Shown: piece by piece, positions 43,571 through 55,264 of the stretch | Numbering within the stretch: position 1 is the first letter of the stretch | Layout of the letters: every line of letters begins with the position of its first letter | Source of the DNA: Streptomyces violens | Lineage (GTDB): Bacteria > Actinomycetota > Actinomycetes > Streptomycetales > Streptomycetaceae | DNA: 64,000 bases | Direction of reading: 5' to 3' | Assembly: GCF_000717745.1 (NCBI RefSeq) | Contig: NZ_JOBH01000015.1 | Location: 121,162-185,161 of the forward strand | Position numbers and translations under genes: made by a program | Notes under the pieces: generated by a model | The model's database searches: none | What the model was told of the DNA's origin: nothing | Seen by the model: the letters and a program-made list of their open reading frames with translations, nothing else

Positions 43571-45916
43571 TCATTCGAGGACGCCCGCGGCCCGCAGTGC
43601 CGCGAAGTCCTCGTCGGAGAGCCCCAGCAGTCCGCCCAGTACGTCCCGGGTGTGCTGGCCGAGCAGGGGCGCCGGGGCGGTGAGCGCGCCGGGCGTCACC
43701 GAGCAGCGCGCGACGATGCCCTCGTGGCGGACGCGGCCCGCGCGGGGGTGGTCCAGCTGCGGGTAGAAACCGCGAGCCGCGAGTTGCTCGTCCTCCTCCA
43801 CCAGATCCCGGCCGGTGGCCACGGCTGCGGCGGGGACGCCCGCGGCCTGCAGCAGCGCGGCGAGTTCGGCCGCGTCCTGGCCGCGGGTCCACGCGGCAAG
43901 GGCGGCGTCGATGGCGTCCTCATGGGCACGGCGGGTGTCCACGCCACCACCACCGCTACCGTCCCCGTCCCCGCCTCCGGGCAGGTCGACGAGCTTGGTG
44001 AGCGACCGCCACTGCGCATCGTCGTCGACGGTGATCGCGATCCAGCGGTCCTCGCCGGCGGCCGGGTAGACACCGTGCGGGACGGCGTACGGCGAGCGGT
44101 TGGGCTGCTCGGCGGTGCGCGGGTCTTCGAGGTCCGGTGTCAGAACGGGTTCCAGCACGGCGGGGCCCATCGTCGCGGCCATCGCTTCGAGCTGGGAGAG
44201 GTCGACGTGTCCGCCGCGTCCTTGGGCCAGCAGGTCGAGGGCGCCGAGGGCCGCGGCGTTGGCAGCGACCATGTCGCCGAGCCCGAAGGTCAGCCCTTGT
44301 GGGGCACCGCCCGGACTCGCGGTCTCGCTGGACAGGCCCGACATGGCGGCGAGCGTGTCGGCGAAGGTCACCGCCTTGCGCCAGGGGCCCGTGTGCCCCA
44401 CCCCGGCCATGGACACGAGGACGACGTCCGGGTTGAGCGCGCGCAGGGACTCGTAGTCCATTCCCCAGCGGGCGAGCACGCCCGGGCTGAAGTTCTCCAC
44501 GACGACGTCGCAGTGCGGGACCAGTTCGCGCAGCAGCCGCTGCCCGTCCTCGGTGCGCAGGTTGAGGGCGACGCTGCGCTTGTTGCGGTTGAAGTTGAGG
44601 AAGTAGCCGCTGTCGTCGGGGTCCGACCCGGGCCGCAGGTGCATGGAGGGCGCGAAGCGGGTCGGGTCCTGCCGGTGCTTGGATTCGATCTTGATGATGT
44701 CGGCGCCGTGTTCGCCGAGCAGCTTGGTGACGTACGGGCCGGCCAGCACCCACGACAGGTCGAGGACACGGACGCCACTGAGCGCCATGCCTCGCCCGTC
44801 GCCCGACGCCAGGCCGCGCGGCCGTTTCTCGTGCAGGCCGCGCGGCCGCTCGTGCTGCCATGGCGCGCCGCTCGCCACCTCGCGGATCGTCTCGAGCGCG
44901 AGCGGCCGCGGGCGGGCGGCCCAGGGGAAGCCGACGTCCTCGACGCCTTCCTCGGGCAGGCCCTCGCCGGTGATGCGTACGAAGAAGTCCCGGTTCCGCA
45001 GTTGCGGATTGGCGGGCAGCCGGGCGGGCGGGACGACCTCGGCCCACGGCAGGGCCCGGGCCCTCCCCTGCTCGGCAAGTTCCGCCGCGGTGCGGCGAGC
45101 GGCGAAGCGCTCCACCACCGCGTCGACGTGGGGACGTGCGCGCCAGCGGAAGGCGGCATCGGCGTAGCGCTCGCCGGTGAGGTCCGCCGCCTCGTCGCTC
45201 TCCGCCATCCAGGCGAGCAGGTCCGTCCACATGCGCTCGCTGCCCGAGTAGCCGCCCGCGACGTAACCGTCGGCCGCGCGGAAGATCCGGTGTGCGACGT
45301 GCTCGTACACCCCTCCGCTGCGGACCGGGAACCGTCCGGCGTGTATCCAGCCGATGGCACCGGTTTCCAGGGTGGCGGCGACCGCCTCCTGCACGGAGAC
45401 GTCGACGAGCTGGGGCGTGCCCGACACCGCCCCGAGCAGCGCACCCAGCGCCGCGTGGGCACCCGCCACCTGGAGGGCCTGCTGCCTCGGCGGTGGTTCG
45501 GGCCGCCCGTCGGGCTGTCCGCCGAGCCAGGTCATCCCGCCGGCCGACGCGAGGACGAGGTCGCCGCCCCGCCAGTCGCGGCGCGGGCCGGTGAGCCCGA
45601 ACGGGGTCACGACGACGTGCACGGCGTGCGGCCAGCGTGAGGTGCCGTCCGCGTGGATGCCTCGGAGCTCGGCGGCGGGCCCGCTCTCCAGCACGATGTC
45701 GGCGGCCCCGGCCAGCTCGTCGAGGTGCGTCCGGTCGCGTACCCGCGTCCAGCGCTTCCCCGCGTGCCAGTGAGCCCGGGACGCCGGGTCGAGATCTCCT
45801 CCCGGATCGGTCCTCAGGACGTCGGCGCCCAGGCCGACCAGCAGTCGGGCCCCTTGGAACGCCAGCTCGTCGGTGAGATCCAGTACGCGAAGCGGCATCG
45901 GCTGTCGTGCCCCCAC
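43571..45916 (-). CDS. double-domain CaiB/BaiF CoA transferase
   Basis: 781 residues, two class III CoA-transferase halves in one chain (single-domain members are about 400). The N-half (about 7-385) starts MPLRVLDLTDELAFQGARLLVGLGADVL. The C-half (about 400-781) starts SGVRVLDLSWVLAGPYVTKLLGEHGADIIKIE and has the catalytic-Asp context FGLGDMVAANAAALGAL. In the N-half the equivalent position reads QQALQVAGAHAALGAL with no Asp, so it is probably structural. A Gly/Asp linker (LPGGGDGDGSGGGG) interrupts the C-half. It moves CoA between pathway acids. The GTG start at 45916 has AAGGAGG just upstream. Confidence 0.88.
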   Translation of the reverse strand: MGARQPMPLRVLDLTDELAFQGARLLVGLGADVLRTDPGGDLDPASRAHWHAGKRWTRVRDRTHLDELAGAADIVLESGPAAELRGIHADGTSRWPHAVHVVVTPFGLTGPRRDWRGGDLVLASAGGMTWLGGQPDGRPEPPPRQQALQVAGAHAALGALLGAVSGTPQLVDVSVQEAVAATLETGAIGWIHAGRFPVRSGGVYEHVAHRIFRAADGYVAGGYSGSERMWTDLLAWMAESDEAADLTGERYADAAFRWRARPHVDAVVERFAARRTAAELAEQGRARALPWAEVVPPARLPANPQLRNRDFFVRITGEGLPEEGVEDVGFPWAARPRPLALETIREVASGAPWQHERPRGLHEKRPRGLASGDGRGMALSGVRVLDLSWVLAGPYVTKLLGEHGADIIKIESKHRQDPTRFAPSMHLRPGSDPDDSGYFLNFNRNKRSVALNLRTEDGQRLLRELVPHCDVVVENFSPGVLARWGMDYESLRALNPDVVLVSMAGVGHTGPWRKAVTFADTLAAMSGLSSETASPGGAPQGLTFGLGDMVAANAAALGALDLLAQGRGGHVDLSQLEAMAATMGPAVLEPVLTPDLEDPRTAEQPNRSPYAVPHGVYPAAGEDRWIAITVDDDAQWRSLTKLVDLPGGGDGDGSGGGGVDTRRAHEDAIDAALAAWTRGQDAAELAALLQAAGVPAAAVATGRDLVEEDEQLAARGFYPQLDHPRAGRVRHEGIVARCSVTPGALTAPAPLLGQHTRDVLGGLLGLSDEDFAALRAAGVLE

Positions 45917-45983
45917 GTGCCCTCCTTCGGTGTGGGACGGAGGACTCACCTTCATGGGGTGGGGTGGCCGCGGCCAGCGGGTT

Positions 45984-46000
45984 GTTCCGGTGAACAGAAC
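45984..46000. promoter_or_regulatory. IclR-type site upstream of the CoA transferase
   Basis: GTTCCGGTGAACAGAAC differs by one base from the site at 35901-35917. It lies 68 bases before the CoA-transferase start and 223 bases before the divergent IclR start, so it belongs to the shared promoter region. Confidence 0.7.
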
Positions 46001-46127
46001 GATCGAGTCGCCTCGAATTCCGGTGCGGGACGCCGTCACGTCACCGAGGGGGCGCCACCGGTCGCGACGCCCAGCAGCGTGCCGCGGCGACACATTCACA
46101 CGCTTGTTACAGAGGGCTGTTCATGCC

Positions 46128-46143
46128 CAACACCATGGTGTTG
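46128..46143. promoter_or_regulatory. 16-base perfect palindrome before the second IclR gene
   Basis: CAACACCATGGTGTTG is a perfect palindrome 80 bases upstream of the IclR start. It differs from the GTTCCGCTGA sites, so it may be the autoregulatory operator of this IclR or the target of another regulator. Confidence 0.5.
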
Positions 46144-46222
46144 AACTATCGATGCCGTGAGCACATCGCTGAAGCGTTCCGAGACCGTGTGCTGCGGTGT
46201 GACTCGAGCGAGGAGCGAACCG

Positions 46223-47023
46223 GTGCCAGCACACGTCGACGGGGACATCACACGTCCGAACTCGGTCCTGGGCAAAGCGCAGCTACTGCTCGAAGCCTTC
46301 GGGTCCGGCACCCACCAGCTCAGACTGACGGAGCTGAGCAGGCGCTCCGGCATACCGAAGGCCTCGACGCACCGGCTCGCGCAGGAGCTGGTCCAGTGGG
46401 GCCTGCTCGAGCGGCAGGGCGACAGCTACCAGCTCGGCATGCAGCTCTTCTCACTCGGCCAGCGGGTGCCGGCATCGGCGATGCTGCGCGCGGTGGCACG
46501 CCCGCTCTTGACAGACCTGTTCGCGCGTACCCGAGCCACCCTTCACCTCGCCGTGCTCGATGGCTCCCACGTGCTCTTCCTGGAAAAGGTCGCCGGTGCG
46601 GCGAACATCCACACGCACTCACACATCGGCGGCCGACTGCCCGCATCGTGCACGGCCACGGGGAAAGTCCTCCTCGCTCTGCACCGCGGCGGACCGGAGG
46701 CCGTGCAGCGTCTGGCCCGTACCGGACTGCCGTCGCTGACCACACGGAGCGTTGCCACGACGGAGAAGTTGGGACAGCAACTGGCTGCCGTCGCCGACCG
46801 CGGTTACGCCCTCGAACACGGCGAGGTTCTGTCCGGCCACAGCAGCCTCGCCGTCCCCGTGACGGGCGCGGACGGCACCGTCCACGCCGCGGTGTCGGCC
46901 ACCGCCACCACGGCGCGCATGCAGACGGGAAGCCTGCTGCCGGAGTTGTGGTCGGCAGCCGCAGGCATTGCCCGAAGGCTTGATCACGCGACACTGCCAC
47001 TGCACAACGACACCGATCAGTAG
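46223..47023 (+). CDS. IclR family regulator of the aromatic cluster (paralogue 2)
   Basis: 266 residues. The winged HTH is at about 30-75 (LRLTELSRRSGIPKASTHRLAQELVQWGLLE) and the IclR effector domain at about 90-260 (LHLAVLDGSHVLFLEKV, SCTATGKVLLAL, HSSLAVPVTGADGTVHAAV). It is a clear paralogue of the IclR at 31280. The GTG at 46223 with GAGGAG 7 bases upstream is preferred over the GTG at 46157, whose extra 22 residues lack homology. It is divergent from the CoA transferase gene and bounds the catabolic cluster on the right. Confidence 0.87.
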   Translation: MPAHVDGDITRPNSVLGKAQLLLEAFGSGTHQLRLTELSRRSGIPKASTHRLAQELVQWGLLERQGDSYQLGMQLFSLGQRVPASAMLRAVARPLLTDLFARTRATLHLAVLDGSHVLFLEKVAGAANIHTHSHIGGRLPASCTATGKVLLALHRGGPEAVQRLARTGLPSLTTRSVATTEKLGQQLAAVADRGYALEHGEVLSGHSSLAVPVTGADGTVHAAVSATATTARMQTGSLLPELWSAAAGIARRLDHATLPLHNDTDQ

Positions 47024-47100
47024 TCCCGCCGGCGTGGGCGGCTGCGTCGTGCCCTTGATCGTGTGCGGACCACGCACGACAACGCGTGGCGTGCGGATGC

Positions 47101-47129
47101 GGGGCCCGGCGAAACGGCCGCCGGGCCCC
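47101..47129. terminator. bidirectional terminator between IclR and xylanase genes
   Basis: An 11-base perfect stem, GGGGCCCGGCG / CGCCGGGCCCC, has a 7-base loop AAACGGC. It lies between the convergent IclR stop (47023) and xylanase stop (47138). Confidence 0.75.
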
Positions 47130-47137
47130 GGCCGGTT

Positions 47138-50283
<3,146 letters not shown>

Positions 50284-50474
50284 GGCAACTCCATAGCGGC
50301 TCGACTGGTGCGCATGCGGTGAAGCGGGATTGGCCGGCCGTACTGCCCAGGCCGGACCGGACCCGAAGATTGGTCGATATACCGGACGGCGGCCGGGTCT
50401 TCGGGCGTAGGAATAATGGAGCGTTTGACGGAGCCCGGTCAACGCTTTGCGCGCAATATTCTCGGTTCAGCTCT

Positions 50475-50487
50475 CGAAAGTCTTTCG
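50475..50487. promoter_or_regulatory. xylanolytic operator-like palindrome CGAAAG-t-CTTTCG
   Basis: This 13-base palindrome lies in the 367-base gap between GH62 (start 50283) and the LysR stop (50651). CGAAA-n-TTTCG palindromes are known upstream of Streptomyces xylanase genes, where they mediate substrate-dependent control. It is 192 bases before the GH62 start. No gene is visible elsewhere in the gap. Confidence 0.7.
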
Positions 50488-50650
50488 TAAAACCCCCAAC
50501 ACCTGTGGTGAGCAGGCGTTTTGAAGGGCAGCAAGGTATGCCTGAATCGCATCGGATGCCGCGCGTGGTTCGACGACGGGCCGCGCTCAACTCTTCGGCA
50601 GGGGCGGCCGGTTCACGGTCGAGGGCGGCAATGGTGCTGTGTCGGCCCGG

Positions 50651-51604
50651 TCAGCTACGGCGGACCGCTCCGAGCTGGGCCCGGTGCAGGCCCGGGGAGG
50701 CGAACCGCTGCGCCACCACGCGCAGGACACGGGCCATCGCCTGGGCGGGCGGGGTGGTGGGCCGGGCCTGGGCGTGCGCGAGCAGGATGCGGCGGGTGGG
50801 CGCCGGCACGTCGGAGGCGAAGGGGAGCAGGCGGACGTCGCTGCGGCGGCTGGTGAGGGCGAGCCGGGGCGCGAGCGCAATGCCCAGCCCGGCGGCGACC
50901 ATGGCCTGTGCTTCCTGGTAGTCGTGCGAGGCGTAGGCGATGCGCGGCTCGAACCCGGCCTGGCGGCAGCTGCGGCGCAGTACGTCGGCGACGGGGTGGT
51001 TGTCGGCTCGGATGATCCATTCCTGGTCGGCGAGGTCGCTCAGACGCACGGAAGGATGGGCGCGCAGGGGTGAGTCCGCCGGGACGACCAGCACCGTGGG
51101 GTCGTCGAGCAGGTGGGTGAGGGCGAGCGCCGGGTCCTCGATGCGGTTCCAGCCGTAGTCCCACAGCAGTGCCTGCTCCACCTCGCCGGTGTGCAGCATC
51201 TCGCACAGCTCGGCCAGGACTCCTGCGCGCACCTCGATGCGGACCCCTGCATGACGGCGGCGGAAGCGCGTGAGGGCGAGCGGCAGGAGCGAAGCGCTCG
51301 CGGTGGGGAACGAGCCGAGCCGCAGTGTGCCCTGGTCGAGGTCGGCGAAGGATCCCAGATCGGCCTGGGCGGCGCGCAGCTCGCGGCGGATCACCTGTCC
51401 GCGTTCGGCCAGTGCGGCGCCGGCCGGGGTGGGACGGATGCCGCGGGGCAGCCGCTCCATCAGTGGCTGCCCGGCCTCGCGCTCCAGCTGCGACATCTGC
51501 TGCGAGGCCGCGGAGGTGGTCATACCCATCGCCTCCGCCGCGGCGGTGAGCGAGCCGCGTTCGGCGGCCTCGGTGAGCAGCAGGAGATGGCGCACGTTCA
51601 GCAT
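50651..51604 (-). CDS. LysR family transcriptional regulator
   Basis: 317 residues. The N-terminal HTH is at about 1-60 (LNVRHLLLLTEAAERGSLTAAAEAMGMTTSAASQQMSQLE), and the periplasmic-binding-like effector domain from about 90 to 295. It is divergent from the PrpF-like gene and its transporter partner, so it probably activates them. A 17-base palindrome lies 9 bases before its start. Longer upstream readings were rejected because the HTH begins exactly at ATG 51604. Confidence 0.88.
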   Translation of the reverse strand: MLNVRHLLLLTEAAERGSLTAAAEAMGMTTSAASQQMSQLEREAGQPLMERLPRGIRPTPAGAALAERGQVIRRELRAAQADLGSFADLDQGTLRLGSFPTASASLLPLALTRFRRRHAGVRIEVRAGVLAELCEMLHTGEVEQALLWDYGWNRIEDPALALTHLLDDPTVLVVPADSPLRAHPSVRLSDLADQEWIIRADNHPVADVLRRSCRQAGFEPRIAYASHDYQEAQAMVAAGLGIALAPRLALTSRRSDVRLLPFASDVPAPTRRILLAHAQARPTTPPAQAMARVLRVVAQRFASPGLHRAQLGAVRRS

Positions 51605-51612
51605 GGCGCTGA

Positions 51613-51629
51613 GTTTAGCTGAGCTAAAC
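51613..51629. promoter_or_regulatory. LysR-type operator
   Basis: GTTTAGCT-g-AGCTAAAC is a perfect 8-base-arm dyad immediately upstream of the LysR start, containing the T-N11-A pattern. It is AT-rich in a GC-rich context and suits LysR autorepression and activation of the divergent prpF-like operon. Confidence 0.75.
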
Positions 51630-51781
51630 CCGGGTGAAGCTGACTGCCATTGTGCCCAAGTCACACCTCTGCGAAGGTCATCGCATTCGCCGGGGCGGTT
51701 CAGGTTCACCGGTTGGCAATACGCCCGTAACCGCACTCCGGCCCCTTCCCCCTCCGCGTTGATCGAGAAAGAGCCTCAGAC

Positions 51782-52903
51782 GTGCACACTCCCGCGACCC
51801 TGGTCCGCGGTGGCACCAGCAAGTGCTGGCTGTTCCACCAGGTCCATCTCCCCGCCGAGCGAAGCGAATTGGAGAAGCTACTGGTCGCCGCCTACGGTGC
51901 CACCGACCCGGTGGAACTCGACGGCGTCGGCGGGGCCACTCCCACCACCTCCAAGGCCGCGATCGTCAGCGCCTCGCCCGAGCCCGGCACGGACATCGAC
52001 TACCTCTTCGCCCAGGTCGGCATCGGGACCGGCTCGGTGGAGTGGACGAGCAACTGCGGCAACTGCGCCACCGGCGTCGCCTTGTACGCCGTCGCAAAGG
52101 GCCTGGTGCCGATCACCGGGGACCGGACGCGTGTGGTGATGCGCAACATGAACACCGGCGCGGTACTCGAAGGGCTCGTGGACACCACCGGTGGCGTGGC
52201 GCACGACTTCGGCGACCAGACCGTACCGGGCACCCGGGCCGGCGGTGTCGCGGTCGGGCTCACCTTCCGCGACCCGGCGGGCCGTACCACCGGTTCCCTG
52301 CTGCCCACCGGGTCGGCCGCACAGGAGCTGCGGGTCGGTACCGCGGATCCGATTCGGGTGAGCATGGTGGACGCCGGGGCACCGGTCGCCCTCGTCGATG
52401 CCACCAGCGCACAACGCACCGGTTCCGAGACCTTGGAGCAGATGCGTGCGGACGCACCGTGGCTGCGCACCGTCCGCCACGCCGCCGCGCCGCTGATGGG
52501 CCTGCTCAAGCCGGGCGAGGACCCTGGCGACGCGGTCCCCAAAGTGGGACTGGTCGGCCGACCGGTCCCGTACACCACCACGCTCGGCGAACGCGTCGCA
52601 GTCCAGGACTACGACATCTCGGTGCGCATGCTCACCATGAACGCCCCGCATCCCGCGATCGGCCTGACCTCCGCCGTCGCCGTCGCGGCCGCGAGTCTGC
52701 TGGAGGACTCCGTGGTCTCCCGGGCCGCGGGCGGCCCGACCGACGAGTGGCTTCGGCTGGGCACCCCCGCCGGCGTGATCGCGGTCCGCTGCTCGGACCT
52801 GCGGGACGGCCTGCCGGGCCGGGTCACCGTACAGCGGGCCGCACGGCTGCTCGCCGATGCCCGCATCTACGTACCGGAACCCGGACGGCCACAAGCAGCC
52901 TGA
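51782..52903 (+). CDS. PrpF-like isomerase (PrpF / 4-oxalomesaconate tautomerase family)
   Basis: 373 residues. TLVRGGTSKCWLFH at the start, SKAAIVSAS, and SNCGNCATGVALYAV (with the conserved Cys) are signatures of the PrpF/DUF453 diaminopimelate-epimerase-like fold. The C-terminal half repeats the fold (MNAPHPAIGLTSAVAVAAA). Characterised members isomerise trans-aconitate or 2-methylaconitate, or tautomerise 4-oxalomesaconate in gallate degradation. Next to a carboxylate transporter, a tricarboxylate or methylaconitate-like substrate is likely. The GTG start at 51782 fits the conserved N-terminus. Confidence 0.85.
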   Translation: MHTPATLVRGGTSKCWLFHQVHLPAERSELEKLLVAAYGATDPVELDGVGGATPTTSKAAIVSASPEPGTDIDYLFAQVGIGTGSVEWTSNCGNCATGVALYAVAKGLVPITGDRTRVVMRNMNTGAVLEGLVDTTGGVAHDFGDQTVPGTRAGGVAVGLTFRDPAGRTTGSLLPTGSAAQELRVGTADPIRVSMVDAGAPVALVDATSAQRTGSETLEQMRADAPWLRTVRHAAAPLMGLLKPGEDPGDAVPKVGLVGRPVPYTTTLGERVAVQDYDISVRMLTMNAPHPAIGLTSAVAVAAASLLEDSVVSRAAGGPTDEWLRLGTPAGVIAVRCSDLRDGLPGRVTVQRAARLLADARIYVPEPGRPQAA

Positions 52904-53007
52904 ACCGGAACGATCCCCTCGCCCAGGGCCTGTTCACATTCCTCCGCCCCGGGGTAACTCGCGCCCTCGGGGCGCGCCGTCCTGTCCCCACCGCACCAAG
53001 GACAATG

Positions 53008-54261
53008 ATGTCTACTGAAGTGATCTCCATAGGCGCGCTGCTGGTCATGTTCGTGGTCGGCACTATTCTGCCGATCAACCTGGGCATCCTCGCCTTCGTC
53101 GCCACCTTCGCCGTCGGCACCGTCTCGCTCGGCCTCACCGAGGACGAGATCTTCGAGGGCTTCCCGGTGGACCTTTTCGTGACCATCGTCGGGGTCACTT
53201 ACCTCTTCTCCGTCGCTCGCCGCAACGGCACCATCGACTGGCTCGTCGCGGCCGGAGTGCGACTGGTACGCGGCAAAGTGGCGCTCATTCCCTGGGTGCT
53301 GTTCCTGGTCGCCGCGACGCTCACGGCATTCGGCACCTTCACCCCGGCCGCCGTCGCGCTCCTCGTACCGATCGCCATGAACTTCGCCCACCGCTACAAG
53401 ATCAACCCGCTGGTGGCCGGCATGATGGTAATCAGCGGCGGGCACGCGGGCGCGTTCTCCCCCCTCGCCGTCTCCGGTGCCCTCGTACTGGGCCTGGTCG
53501 ACGACACCACGCTGCATATCTCGCCCGTGACACTGTTCACCGCCAGCTTCGTCATCAACCTGCTGCTGTCACTCCTGACCTACGTACTCCTCGCCAAGCG
53601 CCCCGCCCCGCTGGCGGACACGGCACACGAGACGGCTGACGACGAGAATCCCGCCGCGTCCGGCAGACCCGACTGGCGTCAGTGGCTCACCCTCGCCTGC
53701 CTGCTCGCGCTGGTGGTCGGTGCGCTCGGCTTCCGGCTGGAGATCGGCTTCCTGGCCCTGGTGGCCGGCGCCCTGTTGGCCCTGGTGGACATGGAACGGC
53801 AGGAGAAGGCCGTGGACGGCATCAGCTGGTCCACTCTGCTGCTGGTGGCGGGCATGATGACGTACATCGCCATGCTGGAGAAGGCCGGAATCATCGAGGA
53901 CATCTCCCACCACGCCGCCGGCCTCGGTGCCCCACTCCTCGTGGCCCTGGTGCTGTGCTTCACCGTAGCCATCACCTCGGCCTTCGCCTCTTCCACCGCG
54001 ATCCTCACCGCGATCATCCCCCTCGCCGTGCCACTGCTGCTCTCCAGCCACCTCAGCGCCGCCGGTCTCATCGCGGCGCTCGCGGTTTCCACCACGATCG
54101 TCGACACCTCCCCGTTCTCCACCAACGGCGCCCTGGTCCTCAGCAACGCCCGCGGTGTCGACACCCGCCGCTTCTACCGCCAAATCATCGGCTACACCGG
54201 CGGCATCGTCGCACTCGGCCCCGTCGTTGCCTGGGGAGCCCTGGTCCTCCCCTGGTCATAG
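53008..54261 (+). CDS. SLC13/MatC-like dicarboxylate transporter
   Basis: 417 residues with about 11 hydrophobic helices. The MatC-type N-terminal domain is visible: [23 protein letters not shown], then [32 protein letters not shown]. The C-terminal half carries [18 protein letters not shown] and [17 protein letters not shown], as in ArsB/NhaD/SLC13-type carriers. It moves a di- or tricarboxylate such as malonate. It lies 104 bases after the PrpF-like gene and is probably co-transcribed. ATG 53008 is favoured over 53005 because AAGGA is 5 bases upstream. Confidence 0.85.
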   Translation: MSTEVISIGALLVMFVVGTILPINLGILAFVATFAVGTVSLGLTEDEIFEGFPVDLFVTIVGVTYLFSVARRNGTIDWLVAAGVRLVRGKVALIPWVLFLVAATLTAFGTFTPAAVALLVPIAMNFAHRYKINPLVAGMMVISGGHAGAFSPLAVSGALVLGLVDDTTLHISPVTLFTASFVINLLLSLLTYVLLAKRPAPLADTAHETADDENPAASGRPDWRQWLTLACLLALVVGALGFRLEIGFLALVAGALLALVDMERQEKAVDGISWSTLLLVAGMMTYIAMLEKAGIIEDISHHAAGLGAPLLVALVLCFTVAITSAFASSTAILTAIIPLAVPLLLSSHLSAAGLIAALAVSTTIVDTSPFSTNGALVLSNARGVDTRRFYRQIIGYTGGIVALGPVVAWGALVLPWS

Positions 54262-54287
54262 CAACAACAGGACGAGCACCACGTACT

Positions 54288-54309
54288 GGCCCACCGCGGC
54301 GGGCCGGCC
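54288..54309. repeat. 22-base direct repeat, left copy
   Basis: A 22-base sequence starting GGCCCACCGCGGCGGGCC recurs at 54657-54678 with a single T for C change. The copies bracket the decayed GntR segment, and the right copy touches the break point of the deacetylase remnant. Confidence 0.75.
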
Positions 54310-54588
54310 CTACCCCCCGAACAGCATCCGCATCGCCACATCCCGGTAGTGCCGCACATGGCTCAATGCGGCGGCGGCCGCGGCGTCCGCGTCGTGGGCC
54401 GCGATGGCTTCGTGGAGCTGGCGGTGTTCCTCCCACAGCGTGCCCGGCTCGTCGATCTGTTGTAAGAGCCAGCGCAGCCGGCCTTCGAGGGGTTCCACGG
54501 TGGTGGCGAGTCCAGTGGCGTCGGCGCGCTCGGCGGCTCGCCGTACGGCCAGTACCTCCAGCGCCTCACGCAGGTCGAATCCGTACAC
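54310..54588 (-). pseudogene. GntR/FCD regulator remnant, HTH lost
   Basis: About 92 codons resemble only an FCD ligand-binding domain: [25 protein letters not shown] (first FCD helix), then [12 protein letters not shown], and finally [25 protein letters not shown]. The N-terminal winged helix is missing, and the middle FCD metal motif (D..FH) is shortened. The reading frame continues upstream to 54663 but without homology. It points away from a deacetylase remnant that has also lost its 5' end. Confidence 0.65.
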
Positions 54589-54656
54589 AGCATGACCGAA
54601 CGCGACTGGACCGACCGCGACACCGCGGCCGTGGCCAACGCCGTCGCCGGCTGGCC

Positions 54657-54678
54657 GGCCCACCGTGGCGGGCCGGCC
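54657..54678. repeat. 22-base direct repeat, right copy
   Basis: This is the second copy of the repeat at 54288-54309, with one mismatch. It ends exactly where recognisable polysaccharide deacetylase sequence begins. Confidence 0.75.
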
Positions 54679-55205
54679 AGTGGGAGATGTCCGCCCACAC
54701 CGCGGCCCTGCTCCACAAGTACGGCTTCTCCTACGACCACTCCCAGAACTACCGGGACTTCACCCCCTTCTACGCCCGCGTCGGCGACAGCTGGACGAAG
54801 ATCGACTACACCGCGGACGCCAAGGACTGGATGAAGCCGCTCGTCCACGGTCACGAGGTGGACCTCGTCGAGTTCTGCGGCAACTGGTACGTCGACGACC
54901 TGCCGCCCATGATGTTCAACAAGCACTCCCACAACAGCCACGGCTACGTCAGCCCGCGCGCCCTGGAGCAGGACTGGAGAGACCAGTTCGACTGGGTGCA
55001 CCGGGAGCTGGACTACGCCGTCATACCCGTCACCCTTCACCCCGACGTCAGCGGCCGCCCCCAGGTCCTGCTGATGCTGGAACGCTTCATCGAGTACGTC
55101 TCCCGGCACGAGGGCGTCAGCTTCTGCACCCTCGAGGACGCGGCCGACGACTTCCGCCGCCGCTTCCCCTTCGAGGGCACGGAACGCCCCGCCGACATGC
55201 GGTGA
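54679..55205 (+). pseudogene. polysaccharide deacetylase remnant, C-terminal half only
   Basis: About 174 codons match the C-terminal half of an allantoinase/polysaccharide-deacetylase-like protein: [21 protein letters not shown], then [30 protein letters not shown], and [16 protein letters not shown]. The catalytic N-terminal NodB region with the Asp/His metal ligands is absent. An ATG at 54687 could still start a 172-residue product, but it would lack the active site. It stops at 55205, with no companion gene. Confidence 0.7.
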
Positions 55206-55264
55206 CACGCGCTTCCGGGACGGCGGCCGGAGCTGCGGGCCGGCCGCGCCGGATGCGTGGGGAG

